NCBI RefSeq assembly: GCF_031880315.1
Contig: NZ_CP134771.1
Location: 6,449,001 to 6,513,000, forward strand
Source: Pseudomonas baltica
Lineage (GTDB): Bacteria; Pseudomonadota; Gammaproteobacteria; Pseudomonadales; Pseudomonadaceae
Length of the DNA: 64,000 bases
Direction of reading: 5' to 3'
Shown here: positions 44,345 through 53,655 of the stretch, piece after piece
Layout of the letters: each line of letters starts with the position of its first letter
Numbering within the stretch: the stretch's first letter is position 1
Translations under genes and position numbers: made by a program
The notes under the pieces: model-generated
Told to the model about the DNA's origin: nothing
The model's input: the letters and a program-made list of their open reading frames with translations, nothing else
Database searches by the model: none

Positions 44345-45421
44345 TCAGTCGGCGAACGGATAGTCGACATAGCCCTCGGGGCCCTGGCTGTACCAGGTGG
44401 CCATGACATCCTCGTTCAGCGCCAGCCCCTTTGAGAGCCGATAGGGCAAGTCCGGATTGGCGAGGAATGGCCGGCCAAAGGTGATCGCGTCCGCCTCACC
44501 GGCATCCAGTGCCGCTTGTGCGCGCTCCAGGGTGTAATCGGAATTGAGGATCAAAGGCCGGCTGAACGCCTTGCGAATCACCGGATGCACAGGCGGGCGG
44601 TCGGCCTTGCCGAAGGTGCCGTCGAATCCAGGTTCGCGCAGCTCCAGGTAGGCAATGCCTATCTTGTCCAGGCCTGCCGCCGCTGCGCTGAACAGGGTAT
44701 TGGGGTCGCTGTCGTTGACCCCCTGCGAGTCGCCATTGGGCGACAGCCGCACACCGGTGCGTTCGGCGCCGACGGTGTGCACCACACGTTCGGCGACCTC
44801 CAGCAGCAAGCGAATGCGGTTGTCCACCGAGCCGCCATATTGATCCTGACGAAAGTTGCTGTTGTCGCGCAGAAACTGATCGATCAGATAGCCATTGGCG
44901 GCATGAATCTGCACCCCGTCGAAACCCGCTGCCAGGGCGTTGGCCGCGGCCTTCTCATAATCGTCGAGCAGGCGCTTGATCTCGTCCAGGGTCAACGGCC
45001 GTGCCTGGGCGTAGGGCTGTTTGCCGTCGTAAGTGTGAGCGCTGCCCGGCGCAGTGGTCGCCGAGGCCGATACCGGCGTTGCTCCGCCGATAAAGCTCGG
45101 ATGCACGATGCGGCCCATGTGCCACAGTTGCAGGTCGATACGACCGCCTGCTTCGTGCACCGAGTCGGTCACCGGCTTCCAGGCTTCGACCTGCTCGTCG
45201 CTCCAGATACCGGGCGCATAAGGCCAGCCCAGGCCTTGCTGGGAGATACCGGTGGCTTCGGTGATGATCAGCCCAGCGCTGGCACGCTGGGTGTAATACT
45301 CGATCATCAGGTCGCTGGGCACATGGGTACGGCTCGAGCGCCCGCGCGTCAGCGGGGCCATGAATACGCGATGTGGAGCGGTCAGGGCGCCGAGATTGAG
45401 CGGTTCGAAAAGGCTGGGCAT
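44345..45421 (-). CDS. Old yellow enzyme family alkene reductase
   Basis: This 358-residue FMN flavoprotein is of the NemA/XenB-type old yellow enzyme class, reducing activated C=C bonds or nitro compounds with NADPH. The barrel starts with LFEPLNLGALTAPHRVFMAP; substrate-binding H-x-x-N is present in VQIHAANGYLIDQF, followed by FRQDQYGGSVDNR and the phosphate-binding end TFGRPFLANPD. AGGATC precedes the ATG. It is divergent from the GGDEF-EAL gene; no TetR-type regulator, common beside nemA, is nearby. Confidence 0.92.
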   Translation of the reverse strand: MPSLFEPLNLGALTAPHRVFMAPLTRGRSSRTHVPSDLMIEYYTQRASAGLIITEATGISQQGLGWPYAPGIWSDEQVEAWKPVTDSVHEAGGRIDLQLWHMGRIVHPSFIGGATPVSASATTAPGSAHTYDGKQPYAQARPLTLDEIKRLLDDYEKAAANALAAGFDGVQIHAANGYLIDQFLRDNSNFRQDQYGGSVDNRIRLLLEVAERVVHTVGAERTGVRLSPNGDSQGVNDSDPNTLFSAAAAGLDKIGIAYLELREPGFDGTFGKADRPPVHPVIRKAFSRPLILNSDYTLERAQAALDAGEADAITFGRPFLANPDLPYRLSKGLALNEDVMATWYSQGPEGYVDYPFAD

Positions 45422-45657
45422 AGAGGGATCCTGTCACGAAGGAGAAGACGGCCAGAAATTGCGGGCACTGGATGTGCGACAAGCGCCCAGGTCGGTGGTT
45501 CCTGGCATGGTTTGGATCACTGCGTACGCAATCACGCAATCGATCTGCCATTTATCGCCGAGCCTACAGAATCCGGGGCTTGCGCCGATAAACAAGCAAG
45601 CCTGACGCTAGCCGTCGACGTCAGCGTGGCCACTGCCAGACGCTGCTGGAAAACGAG

Positions 45658-47616
45658 ATGCCCTCACCTATGAAGACAGAACTGGCCGCCAAATGGCGGA
45701 CGCTGATGTCTGTGCCCCGCGACAATCCTAAATTGTTGCAGGCGCAGTACCGGGTGCTGTCCCGGCAAATCCCGATGATGTATTTCATCCTGCTGGTCAA
45801 CAGTTGGGCCCTCGCCTGGACGCACTACAGTTATGCACCAGGCTGGCTGACACTGACCGTGCCGGTGGTCCTGACGCTGGTGTGTTCGGTGCGCAGTTGG
45901 GTCTGGCATCAGCGCCAAAGCCGCGCGATACCCGAGCCGCAAGTCATCTACGAGGCCCTGACCCGCACCACCCGCATGACCGGATTCATCTCCGCAGGAT
46001 TCGCTGTGTGGGCGCTGTCGCTGTTCCGCTATGGGGGAGCGTACGAGCAGGCGCATGTCGCTTTCTACATGGGCATCACCGTCATCGGCTGTATCTTTTG
46101 CCTGATGCAGTTGCGCTCGGCGGCGTTGATTACGGCGGCGGTGGTCAATGTGGTGTTCGTCGGTTTTTTCGCCTCGACCCATATCACCACCTTTGTTGCC
46201 ACCGCGGTGAACGTGGTGCTGGTGACAGGGGCCATGCTGGTAATCCTGCAGAACCACTACGGCGATTTCACGCGGCTGGTCAACGCCCAGGCCGAAACCG
46301 AAAAACTCAGTGACGAGAACCTGCGCCTGGCCAACCAGGACAGCCTGACCGGCTTGCCCAATCGCCGGCAGTTTTTCACCGCTCTGGATAAAGCCTTGGC
46401 GCAGGCGCAGCAGACGGGCCAGCGGCTGGCGGTGGGGATTCTGGATCTGGACGGCTTCAAGCCGGTCAACGATGTTTACGGCCATAGCGTGGGCGACCGC
46501 TTGCTGGTGCAGGTCGGCCAGCGTCTGACCGCATCGATGGATGCGACCATGCAGGTGGCACGGTTGGGCGGTGACGAGTTCGCCTTGATCTTTACCCATG
46601 TGCGCGATAATGAGCAGCTGCAGGCATTCGGCGACAGCATCTGCGCCGAGCTGAAAAAGCCCTTTACCCTGATCGACGTGCCGGTGCAGATCAGCGCCTC
46701 GCTGGGCATCGCCACTTACCCGGATCTGGCCTCCAGCGCCGCTAGCGTCTACGAATACGCCGACTATGCGCTGTACCAGAGCAAGCGCAATCATCCGGGC
46801 GTCCTGAGCTTGTTTTGTGCCGCGCACCACCAGCAATTGCAACGCGACACACTGACCGAACAGGCGCTGCGCCGGGCAAAGCTGGATTTTGAGTTCAGCG
46901 TGCTGTTCCAGCCCATCGTCGATCTGCACAGTGGCCGCACGGTAGCCTTCGAGGCACTTGCGCGCTGGGCCAGCCCGGACCTGGGCAGCGTGCCGCCCAG
47001 CCAGTTCATACCGATTGCCGAGCGCATCGGCTTTATCAATCGCCTGACCTTGCCGCTGTTGCGCAAGGCGCTGCGGGCAGCGGAACAGTGGCCGCCCGAG
47101 GTGCGCTTGTCGTTCAATCTGTCCGCCCATGATTGCGGCTCCCAGGAAAACGTCCAGCAAATCATCGATACCATTCTGGCGAGCCAATTCGATCCGGCGC
47201 AGCTGGATCTGGAAATCACCGAAACCGCGGTGATGCAGGATATCGTCCAGGTACAGCGGGCCATCGGGTTGTTCCGCCGGATGGGCTGCGGCGTATCGCT
47301 GGATGACTTCGGCACCGGCTACTCGAGCCTGAGCCAGCTGCACGCGCTGGCCCTGACCAAATTGAAGGTCGATCGCAGTTTCGTCACCGGCATCCATGAA
47401 AACCCCGCCAGCTACAAGATCGTCAAGTCACTGGTGGCCTTGAGTCAGGACATGGGCCTGGACTGCATTATCGAAGGTGTCGAGACCACCGACGAGATGA
47501 ATGCGCTGCTGAGCCTGGGCTGCCGGACCGTGCAAGGTTATCTGTTCTCCAGGCCCATGCCGTTCGCGCAGACACTGGAGTGGCTGGAAAAGAACCAGAG
47601 CCCGCTGCCGTCATAA
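45658..47616 (+). CDS. Membrane GGDEF-EAL dual-domain protein
   Basis: This is a 652-residue protein for c-di-GMP turnover. About six membrane helices fill residues 38-205. The GGDEF domain (about 215-385) has an intact RLGGDEFALIF but no R-x-x-D inhibitory site in the usual place. The EAL domain (about 395-645) has FEALARW, the asparagine in LSFNLSAHD, ITETAV, DDFGTGYSSL, KVDRSF and EGVETTDE, all the residues needed for hydrolysis. It may thus make and degrade the messenger, with the membrane part as sensor. It is a single gene, ending six bases before a convergent regulator. Confidence 0.92.
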   Translation: MPSPMKTELAAKWRTLMSVPRDNPKLLQAQYRVLSRQIPMMYFILLVNSWALAWTHYSYAPGWLTLTVPVVLTLVCSVRSWVWHQRQSRAIPEPQVIYEALTRTTRMTGFISAGFAVWALSLFRYGGAYEQAHVAFYMGITVIGCIFCLMQLRSAALITAAVVNVVFVGFFASTHITTFVATAVNVVLVTGAMLVILQNHYGDFTRLVNAQAETEKLSDENLRLANQDSLTGLPNRRQFFTALDKALAQAQQTGQRLAVGILDLDGFKPVNDVYGHSVGDRLLVQVGQRLTASMDATMQVARLGGDEFALIFTHVRDNEQLQAFGDSICAELKKPFTLIDVPVQISASLGIATYPDLASSAASVYEYADYALYQSKRNHPGVLSLFCAAHHQQLQRDTLTEQALRRAKLDFEFSVLFQPIVDLHSGRTVAFEALARWASPDLGSVPPSQFIPIAERIGFINRLTLPLLRKALRAAEQWPPEVRLSFNLSAHDCGSQENVQQIIDTILASQFDPAQLDLEITETAVMQDIVQVQRAIGLFRRMGCGVSLDDFGTGYSSLSQLHALALTKLKVDRSFVTGIHENPASYKIVKSLVALSQDMGLDCIIEGVETTDEMNALLSLGCRTVQGYLFSRPMPFAQTLEWLEKNQSPLPS

Positions 47617-47622
47617 GCGCGG

Positions 47623-48660
47623 TCATGAAGCACTGCGCCCGGCTGTGCGCAGGCGCCCGGGGGCAATGTCGAAGAACTCGCGAAAGCGCCGCTGAAAATG
47701 CGACAGGCTGACAAAACCGGTAGCCACGGCGATATCGGCGATCGGCCGGTTGGATTGCTGGATCAGTTGCCGCGCCCGGGTCAGGCGCAATTCGAGGTAA
47801 TAGCGGGTCGGGGTGGCCTTCATGAAACTGCAGAACTGGCGCTCCAGATGACGCTTGGAAAGCTGCACGCAGCGAGCGATTTCGTCGACGCTCAAGGGCT
47901 CGTCGATATTGTTGTGCATCAGCTCCAAAGCGGACTTCAAGGGTTGTGGCAGCGTCGGGTCAGAGTCGATGGCCATGACGGAGATGTCTTGCACATCGGC
48001 GCTCTGATCACAGGCCAGAATCTCTTCCACGGCGCTGATCAGGTGTCCGGCGCCTTGGCGGCGCATGACCTCCAGCATCATGCGCAGTGAACTGTTGGCG
48101 CCCGCGCAACTGATCCGCTGGCGATCGATGACGAAGCTTCGCGAACTCAGTCGCACGTCGGGATAATCCTCCGCCATCATCGCTCGGCCTTCGGGATGGA
48201 AGGCGCATTCGTAACCGTCCAGCAAGTGCGCCTGGGCCAGGAACCACGCACCGTTCCACAGGCCGCCAAGCATCGCCCCCTTGGCCGCGGCGGCGCGCAA
48301 TTTGCTGCGCAGTACCGCGTGCTCGCGCAGGGCCACGCGAAAGCCGCCGCACAGAATGATCAGGTCCCAGGACTTTTCTTCAAGGGCGTTCAGCGCGTGG
48401 TCGGCCGAGATGACGATGCCCAGATCGCTGGTCACCTGGGTGGCGGTCAGCCCGAACGAGCAGACCTCGTATAGCGGTTCAGGATTGAGCAGGTTGGCGG
48501 TGACCAGGGCATCGACGGCACCGGTGAACGCCATCATGGAGAAGTGTTCGAACAGCACCAGTGCGACCCGTTGGCGGTTGCCGCCGGATGATGCCAGGCC
48601 GCGCTTGGCCTGGTGCGCCATGTTCTTGTTGGCCAGTACGCTTTCGAAAGCGGATTGCAT
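47623..48660 (-). CDS. GlxA-family AraC-type transcriptional regulator
   Basis: This 345-residue regulator has an N-terminal DJ-1/PfpI-like domain (about 28-195; VALVLFEHFSMMAFTGAVDA, LCGGFRVALREH) and a C-terminal AraC double helix-turn-helix (about 235-335; LSVDEIARCVQLSKRHLERQ and IADIAVATGFVSLSHFQRRF). This is the GlxA/CdhR/ArgR-like class, which in Pseudomonas often controls catabolism of quaternary amines or amino acids. AAGGA lies six bases before the ATG. Targets are unknown; no catabolic operon is adjacent. Confidence 0.9.
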   Translation of the reverse strand: MQSAFESVLANKNMAHQAKRGLASSGGNRQRVALVLFEHFSMMAFTGAVDALVTANLLNPEPLYEVCSFGLTATQVTSDLGIVISADHALNALEEKSWDLIILCGGFRVALREHAVLRSKLRAAAAKGAMLGGLWNGAWFLAQAHLLDGYECAFHPEGRAMMAEDYPDVRLSSRSFVIDRQRISCAGANSSLRMMLEVMRRQGAGHLISAVEEILACDQSADVQDISVMAIDSDPTLPQPLKSALELMHNNIDEPLSVDEIARCVQLSKRHLERQFCSFMKATPTRYYLELRLTRARQLIQQSNRPIADIAVATGFVSLSHFQRRFREFFDIAPGRLRTAGRSAS

Positions 48661-48732
48661 GGGGGTCCTTGGTCGAGCGCGGATTCTGCCGGCTATCTTG
48701 ACCTAAACCAAGGACCCTGGCGAGGCCAGCTC

Positions 48733-50358
48733 TCAGGTCCGGAAACGCCCCACCAAAGCGCTGAGTTCGGCGGCCAGGCGCGACAGTTCGTGGCTGGCGG
48801 CGTTGGTCTGCAGGGCACCTGCCGCCGACTGCGCCGACAGGTCGCGGATCGCCACCAGGTTGCTGTCCACTTCTCGCGCCACCTGGGCCTGTTCTTCCGC
48901 CGCGCTGGCGATCACCAGGTTGCGCTCGTTGATCTGGCCGATGGCGGCAAAGATGTCCTCCAGCACAGCACCAGAAGCCTGGGTGATTTCCAGGGTGCCC
49001 TGGGCGCGCGTGGTACTGCTGCGCATCGACTCGACAGCCTGTTCGGCAGTGCCCTGCACGCTGGCGATCATCTGTTCGATCTCGCGGGTCGACTCTTGGG
49101 TGCGGTAGGCAAGGGTGCGCACTTCATCGGCCACCACTGCGAAGCCACGACCGGCTTCACCGGCGCGCGCGGCCTCGATGGCGGCATTGAGGGCCAGCAG
49201 GTTGGTCTGTTCCGAGACGGCGCGGATCACATCGAGGACTTTGCCGATATTGCGGACTTCATCGGCCAGGTGTTGGATGCGCTCGGCGCTGCCCTGGATT
49301 TCGGCGGTCATGGACTGTGTGCCGGCGATGTTTTCGCGTACCTGCTGGCGGCTCTTTTCCGACAGGGTGTTGGAGGCGGTGGCCGCTTGTGAGGTGGATA
49401 CGGCGTTACGTGCCACCTCTTCGACTGCGCTGGTCATCTGGTTGACCGCCGTGGCTGCTTGTTCAAGCTGCATGTCCTGTTGCTGCAGGCCGCGGTTGCT
49501 TTCTTCGGTCACGGCGTTGAGCTCTTCGGCGGCCGAGGCGAGTTGCGTCGCGGAGCCGGCGATCTGGATCAGGGTTTCGCGCTGGCTGGCCTGCATGCGC
49601 TGCAACTCGACGAACAGCTCGCCGATCTCGTTGCGGCTTGGGGAGATGACTTCACGGGTCAGATCGCCATTGGCGATGCGCTTGAAATGCTCGCCGGCGT
49701 CGCGCAAAGGGCGCAACACTCGACCGCTAATGAATATCCAGCACAGCACCGCCAGTGCGAGCGTCACTGCGCCCAAGGCGATGGACAGCAGCTTGGCGGT
49801 GGCCAGGCGGGCCGTCGACTCTTGATTGATCTCGGCGGCGCGTGCGTCCAGCGCGCCCACCAGTTTGACGCGGATTTCCTGAAGCTTGCTCATGCCGTTA
49901 CCGGCTGCGATATTGACCACGAAATATTGGTCTGCCGAACGCGCGCGGGTAGCGGCCCGTTGACCGACGATCGCGGCGCCGTATTCGGCGAAGGCGCCTT
50001 TGAGGTCTTCGGCCAGCGCCTTGAGCTGCGGGTCACGCAGGTCGGTGGTCGAGGCATTGACCTTGGCAATGGCGTCGTTCCAGATGCCCTCGCTGCGCAC
50101 CAGCCGCGCTTCGGCATCGTCAAAGCGACCGCCCACCGTTTCAATGAAGGCCGACGACACATTGGCGCTGGTGCGGATCGCCAGCAGCAGGGCGTTGTTG
50201 ATGCCGTCGATCTGATGCGAAGTGCGGCTCAGCTCGTCGATCTGGTCATGGCTGCGCACAGCCGACCACCAACTATTGACGGTGGAAAACAGCAGGGCCA
50301 CAACGAACAGCAGCAAGACGCCGATCATGCCGGTGCGGACTTTGAGGTGGACGAACAT
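48733..50358 (-). CDS. Transmembrane methyl-accepting chemotaxis protein
   Basis: This 541-residue chemoreceptor has a first membrane helix (about 8-30), a periplasmic four-helix-bundle sensor (about 35-185), a second helix (about 188-210), HAMP (RVLRPLRDAGEHFKRIANGD) and a signalling domain with the hairpin [23 protein letters not shown] 50358 is chosen because GGAG is nine bases upstream; a GTG nine bases earlier touches that site. The sensor type (4HB) often binds amino or organic acids. It is a single gene. Confidence 0.92.
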   Translation of the reverse strand: MFVHLKVRTGMIGVLLLFVVALLFSTVNSWWSAVRSHDQIDELSRTSHQIDGINNALLLAIRTSANVSSAFIETVGGRFDDAEARLVRSEGIWNDAIAKVNASTTDLRDPQLKALAEDLKGAFAEYGAAIVGQRAATRARSADQYFVVNIAAGNGMSKLQEIRVKLVGALDARAAEINQESTARLATAKLLSIALGAVTLALAVLCWIFISGRVLRPLRDAGEHFKRIANGDLTREVISPSRNEIGELFVELQRMQASQRETLIQIAGSATQLASAAEELNAVTEESNRGLQQQDMQLEQAATAVNQMTSAVEEVARNAVSTSQAATASNTLSEKSRQQVRENIAGTQSMTAEIQGSAERIQHLADEVRNIGKVLDVIRAVSEQTNLLALNAAIEAARAGEAGRGFAVVADEVRTLAYRTQESTREIEQMIASVQGTAEQAVESMRSSTTRAQGTLEITQASGAVLEDIFAAIGQINERNLVIASAAEEQAQVAREVDSNLVAIRDLSAQSAAGALQTNAASHELSRLAAELSALVGRFRT

Positions 50359-50505
50359 GGGTTGCACTCCGGATTACGGATGAAATAATTGTCATCACGT
50401 TATCCACCGTCCATCCGCAAACTTGAGCACTCGCCCGGTGCAATTCGGGCGATAAACGCACAGTTCAACTTGAACCGCTCTAGGTCGGTACTTGCACGCA
50501 TTCGC

Positions 50506-50958
50506 CTATCGCGCGCTGCGAAACACCAGCAATTGGCTGATGGCGCGTTGCACGCATTCGCCGCGTTGGTTAAGGGTGTCGCACTGCACCACGACGATGC
50601 CACGGTCGGGTTTGGATTGTGAGGGCTTGATCTCCAGCACTTCGCTGCGCACGTGCAGTTCATCGCCAGGGCGCGTCGGGGTCGGCCAGCGCAGGTCGCT
50701 GCCAGCACCGATCAGGCCGTCGCCCAGGGGCAGGCTGTCGACCAGCAGGCGCATGGTCAGCGCGGCGGTGTGCCAGCCACTGGCGGCCAGGCCCGCAAAG
50801 AGCGTATCGCGAGCGGCGGCTTCATCGAGATGGAAAGGCTGTGGATCGAATTCTTTGGCGAAGGCTTTGATCTGTTCGAGCGTGATCACGGTGCTGGCGC
50901 TGGTGAAGGTGTCGCCGACGTTGAAGGATTCAAGGTAGAGCGAGGCGGGGGCGGTCAT
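50506..50958 (-). CDS. MaoC-like hotdog-fold dehydratase
   Basis: This 150-residue protein has the MaoC/(R)-specific enoyl-CoA hydratase fold. The hydratase motif is seen as FAKEFDPQPFHLDEAAA with the catalytic aspartate and histidine, followed by GLAASGWHTAA. GGAGATAG lies before the ATG. It probably hydrates a 2-enoyl-CoA in fatty-acid or side-chain degradation. It stands alone between a chemoreceptor and a recombinase. Confidence 0.88.
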   Translation of the reverse strand: MTAPASLYLESFNVGDTFTSASTVITLEQIKAFAKEFDPQPFHLDEAAARDTLFAGLAASGWHTAALTMRLLVDSLPLGDGLIGAGSDLRWPTPTRPGDELHVRSEVLEIKPSQSKPDRGIVVVQCDTLNQRGECVQRAISQLLVFRSAR

Positions 50959-51069
50959 CAGCTATCTCCGAAAAGGTCCAATCGACCAGTAAAGCATATT
51001 GAATGATGATCACAATACCTGGGCTTCGGCGGTTAAGACGCTAGTGCGTATTGCATAAACTCAACGGAT

Positions 51070-51996
51070 TCAAGGCAACAACTGCAGATTGGCAAACGAC
51101 ATCGCCGGGTCGATATAGCGCAATGCCGACTTCATGTCCTTCCAGCCCACGTAGGTCATCAACGCCTTGATGTCCCAACCGTTAGCGCTCGCCCAAGTGG
51201 CAAATCCGCGACGTAGCGAGTGACTGCTATACAGGTCGGCAGGCAGCCCGCCGCGCTCGAGCACGCCGCGTAGCAAGGGGATCAGGCTGTTGGCGTTGAG
51301 ACCTTGTTCGCCCAGGTTGCCCCAGCGATCGATGCGCCGGAACACCGGGCCATGGGCGATGCCGGCCACGGTGATCCAGTTGCCATAAGCCTGCACCGGG
51401 CACAGGCGTTTGAGCGCCGGCGCGCGATAACTGACGCCTTGGTTGAGCCGATCCCCCTTGCTGTGAGGCAGATACAGGGTCATGCCGGTTCCGGGCTCGG
51501 CCTGGATGTGCTCGACCAGCAGGCGCGCCAGCTCGTCCCCGCGAAAGCCGCGCCAGAAACCGATCAATAACAGCGCGATATCGCGCCGGGCACGTAACAG
51601 TGCCGCCATGTCGTGACGTTCAGCGGCGGTTGCAGCGCTGGCTTCGAGCGCGCTGACCACCTGCTCCAGCTGCGTCAGCAACAACGGCGCGGCTTGTTTT
51701 TGCTGCACTGGATGCGTGGCGCGGATGCCTTTGAGCAGCTGTTTGACCATCGGTGCCTTGGTCGGGTCAGGAAACCCTTGGCTGATGTGCCACTGGGCGA
51801 GGGCGGCGAGGCGCTGCTTGAGGGTATTGATGGAGTGACGCTCGGCATGGTCCACCAGATAGCGCGCGATGCTGTCGGCGGTCGCTGGCAGAAAGCCACC
51901 CCAGCTGACTTCGAAGTGCTCGACCGCGGCCTGGTAGCTGCGCCGGGTGTTGTCGCGAGTGCCGGCCTTGAGATACCGCTCGATCCGCTCGTTCAT
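51070..51996 (-). CDS. Tyrosine recombinase/integrase (orphan)
   Basis: This is a 308-residue site-specific recombinase. An N-terminal SAM-like DNA-binding domain (about 1-95; NTRRSYQAAVEHF) precedes the catalytic domain. Active-site residues are present: arginine in GFWRGFRGDEL (near 150), H259-x-x-R262 in SHSLRRGFAT, W285 in YVGWKD and the nucleophile Y294 in ALRYID. It therefore looks functional. No excisionase, phage genes or clear att duplication were seen nearby. The start is set at MNERIERYL; the longer opening reaches into the divergent LysR promoter. The gene is divergent from the LysR gene across about 60 bases. Confidence 0.88.
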   Translation of the reverse strand: MNERIERYLKAGTRDNTRRSYQAAVEHFEVSWGGFLPATADSIARYLVDHAERHSINTLKQRLAALAQWHISQGFPDPTKAPMVKQLLKGIRATHPVQQKQAAPLLLTQLEQVVSALEASAATAAERHDMAALLRARRDIALLLIGFWRGFRGDELARLLVEHIQAEPGTGMTLYLPHSKGDRLNQGVSYRAPALKRLCPVQAYGNWITVAGIAHGPVFRRIDRWGNLGEQGLNANSLIPLLRGVLERGGLPADLYSSHSLRRGFATWASANGWDIKALMTYVGWKDMKSALRYIDPAMSFANLQLLP

Positions 51997-52057
51997 GTCC
52001 GTCGGCAATACCTGTATAAGGGCAGTGAATCTCAAGTATCGCACATCAGGAAAATCG

Positions 52058-52963
52058 ATGATCGACTACAAACTGCTGGCCGCCCTGAGCGCGGTGATCG
52101 AGCAGGGCGGTTTCGAGCGTGCTGCCCAGGCGCTCAATCTCTCGCAATCGGCGGTGTCGCAGCGGATCAAACTGCTCGAAGCGCGGGTCGGTCAGCCGGT
52201 GCTGGTGCGCAGTAGCCCGCCGACCGCCACACCCGTGGGCATGAGCCTGCTCAACCACGTTCAACAGGTGCGGTTGCTGGAGCGCGACTTGCTGGGGCAG
52301 GTGCCGACGCTGACCGAAGCAGGCTTGCCCGATCGCCTGCGCATCGCCCTTAATGCCGATAGCCTCGCCACGTGGTGGGCAGGCGCGGTGGGTGACTTTT
52401 GTCGCGAGCAGCGCTTGTTGCTGGATTTGGTGGTCGAGGATCAGGAAGTCGCGCTCAAGCGCATGCGCGCCGGCGAAGTGGCGGCCTGTCTGTGTGCCAG
52501 CGAACGCCCCGTGGCTGGCGCGCGCAGTGTCTTGTTGGGGGTCATGCGCTACCGGGCGGTAGCCAGCCCTGCATTCATGGCCAGCCATTTCTCCCCAGGT
52601 GTCACGATTGAACGCCTGGAGCGAGCGCCCGCCGTGGTGTTCGGCCCGGACGACAGCTTGCAGCATCGTTACATGGCCTCGCTGCAGGCGGCGGGCAGCT
52701 TTCAATACCATCTGTGCCCGTCGTCGGAAGGCTTTATCCGCATGGCCGAGGCGGGGATGGGTTGGGGCTTGATACCGGAGTTGCAGATTGCCGAGCAGTT
52801 GCGGGCAGGGGTGTTGGTCGAGTTGCTGCCGAACAGGTCGTTGGAAGTGCCGTTGTACTGGCACCATTGGCGTAATGGCGGTGAGTTGCTGAGCACGTTG
52901 ACCGCCCATTTACGCAAGGTCAGCCATGAGTGGCTGGAGGTGCCCGTTTTTGTGGGTAACTGA
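52058..52963 (+). CDS. LysR-family regulator, ArgP/LysG-like
   Basis: This 301-residue regulator is of the ArgP/IciA subgroup: HTH ERAAQALNLSQSAVSQRIKL, then LEARVGQPVLVRSSPPTATP and the effector domain with RIALNADSLATWW and LPNRSLEVPLYWHHW, all typical of ArgP. ArgP proteins sense lysine or arginine and usually sit beside a LysE/ArgO exporter gene. Here the divergent neighbour is a recombinase instead. ATG 52058 matches the family N-terminus MIDYKLLAAL. Confidence 0.88.
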   Translation: MIDYKLLAALSAVIEQGGFERAAQALNLSQSAVSQRIKLLEARVGQPVLVRSSPPTATPVGMSLLNHVQQVRLLERDLLGQVPTLTEAGLPDRLRIALNADSLATWWAGAVGDFCREQRLLLDLVVEDQEVALKRMRAGEVAACLCASERPVAGARSVLLGVMRYRAVASPAFMASHFSPGVTIERLERAPAVVFGPDDSLQHRYMASLQAAGSFQYHLCPSSEGFIRMAEAGMGWGLIPELQIAEQLRAGVLVELLPNRSLEVPLYWHHWRNGGELLSTLTAHLRKVSHEWLEVPVFVGN

Positions 52964-53013
52964 GGCCACAAAGCCCGGACTGTCTGTGCACGCAGGAGTC
53001 GTCGAATACCGCT

Positions 53014-53388
53014 TCATCGCTTGGGCACGCGATAGATCAGCCATTTCGAGATCAGAAAGCCGACGATCAAGCTGATTCCCGAAAACATCGTCAACGTCAC
53101 CAGGCCTGGCCACTGCCAATGGTCGGCCAATGCGCCGATGCCCAGGCTGATTGCGCCCACACTCGCCATAAACACCAGGTACCGCGCCATATAGGCGTTT
53201 GCCTCAAAGGTGTAGAGAGAATTGGCATAGAACGAAAATGAGGCCGCCGCGCAGAACGCCAGGAAATTGCTCAGCGCCTGACTGAGTTCGAAGGCGTCAC
53301 GGGAAATGAAGAACAGCTGCCAGTGAATCACGCTGTTGGCAATGCCTATCACCGCGTAGGTGGCGAACTCCTGCCAAGTCTTATCCAT
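53014..53388 (-). CDS. GtrA-family membrane protein
   Basis: This 124-residue protein has four membrane helices and the GtrA pattern: FATYAVIGIANSVIHWQLFF at the start, FLAFCAAASFSFYANSLYTF in the middle. GtrA proteins are thought to flip undecaprenyl-linked sugars, usually next to gtrB and gtr(type) glucosyltransferases; neither is present here. GGAGG lies seven bases before ATG 53388, which is better than the earlier in-frame codon. It is an orphan gene. Confidence 0.82.
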   Translation of the reverse strand: MDKTWQEFATYAVIGIANSVIHWQLFFISRDAFELSQALSNFLAFCAAASFSFYANSLYTFEANAYMARYLVFMASVGAISLGIGALADHWQWPGLVTLTMFSGISLIVGFLISKWLIYRVPKR

Positions 53389-53601
53389 GTTCCTCCCCAC
53401 GATCATTGCTCCCCTCTATTGGATGCGAGGCTAGAAGAGGGTGGTGCAGGGTGGGATAGGTAGGTCGAAACGAGGCGCCACTAAGGCGCATTTCGGTACA
53501 CCTCCGTGGCTCAGAAGCAGGGCCGTGATCGGCCTGCCATTCGATAATGCTCAATTATTGAATGCCAGTTCCCAAGATTTTTACAAAAAGAATTCGCCAT
53601 T

Positions 53602-53644
53602 GGTACGGTGTAATTACATAATACGTACCACAGTACGAAATTAT
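53602..53644 (+). promoter_or_regulatory. Palindromic operator upstream of the kfrA-like gene
   Basis: CGTAC-CACA-GTACG (53624-53637) is a perfect inverted repeat, and the wider sequence also pairs (ATAAT at 53618-53622 with ATTAT at 53640-53644). A third half-site, GGTACG, lies at 53602-53607. The cluster ends 11 bases before the start codon, overlapping the probable promoter, which suggests autorepression by the KfrA-like protein. Confidence 0.6.
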
Positions 53645-53655
53645 CCGGAGTGAAC

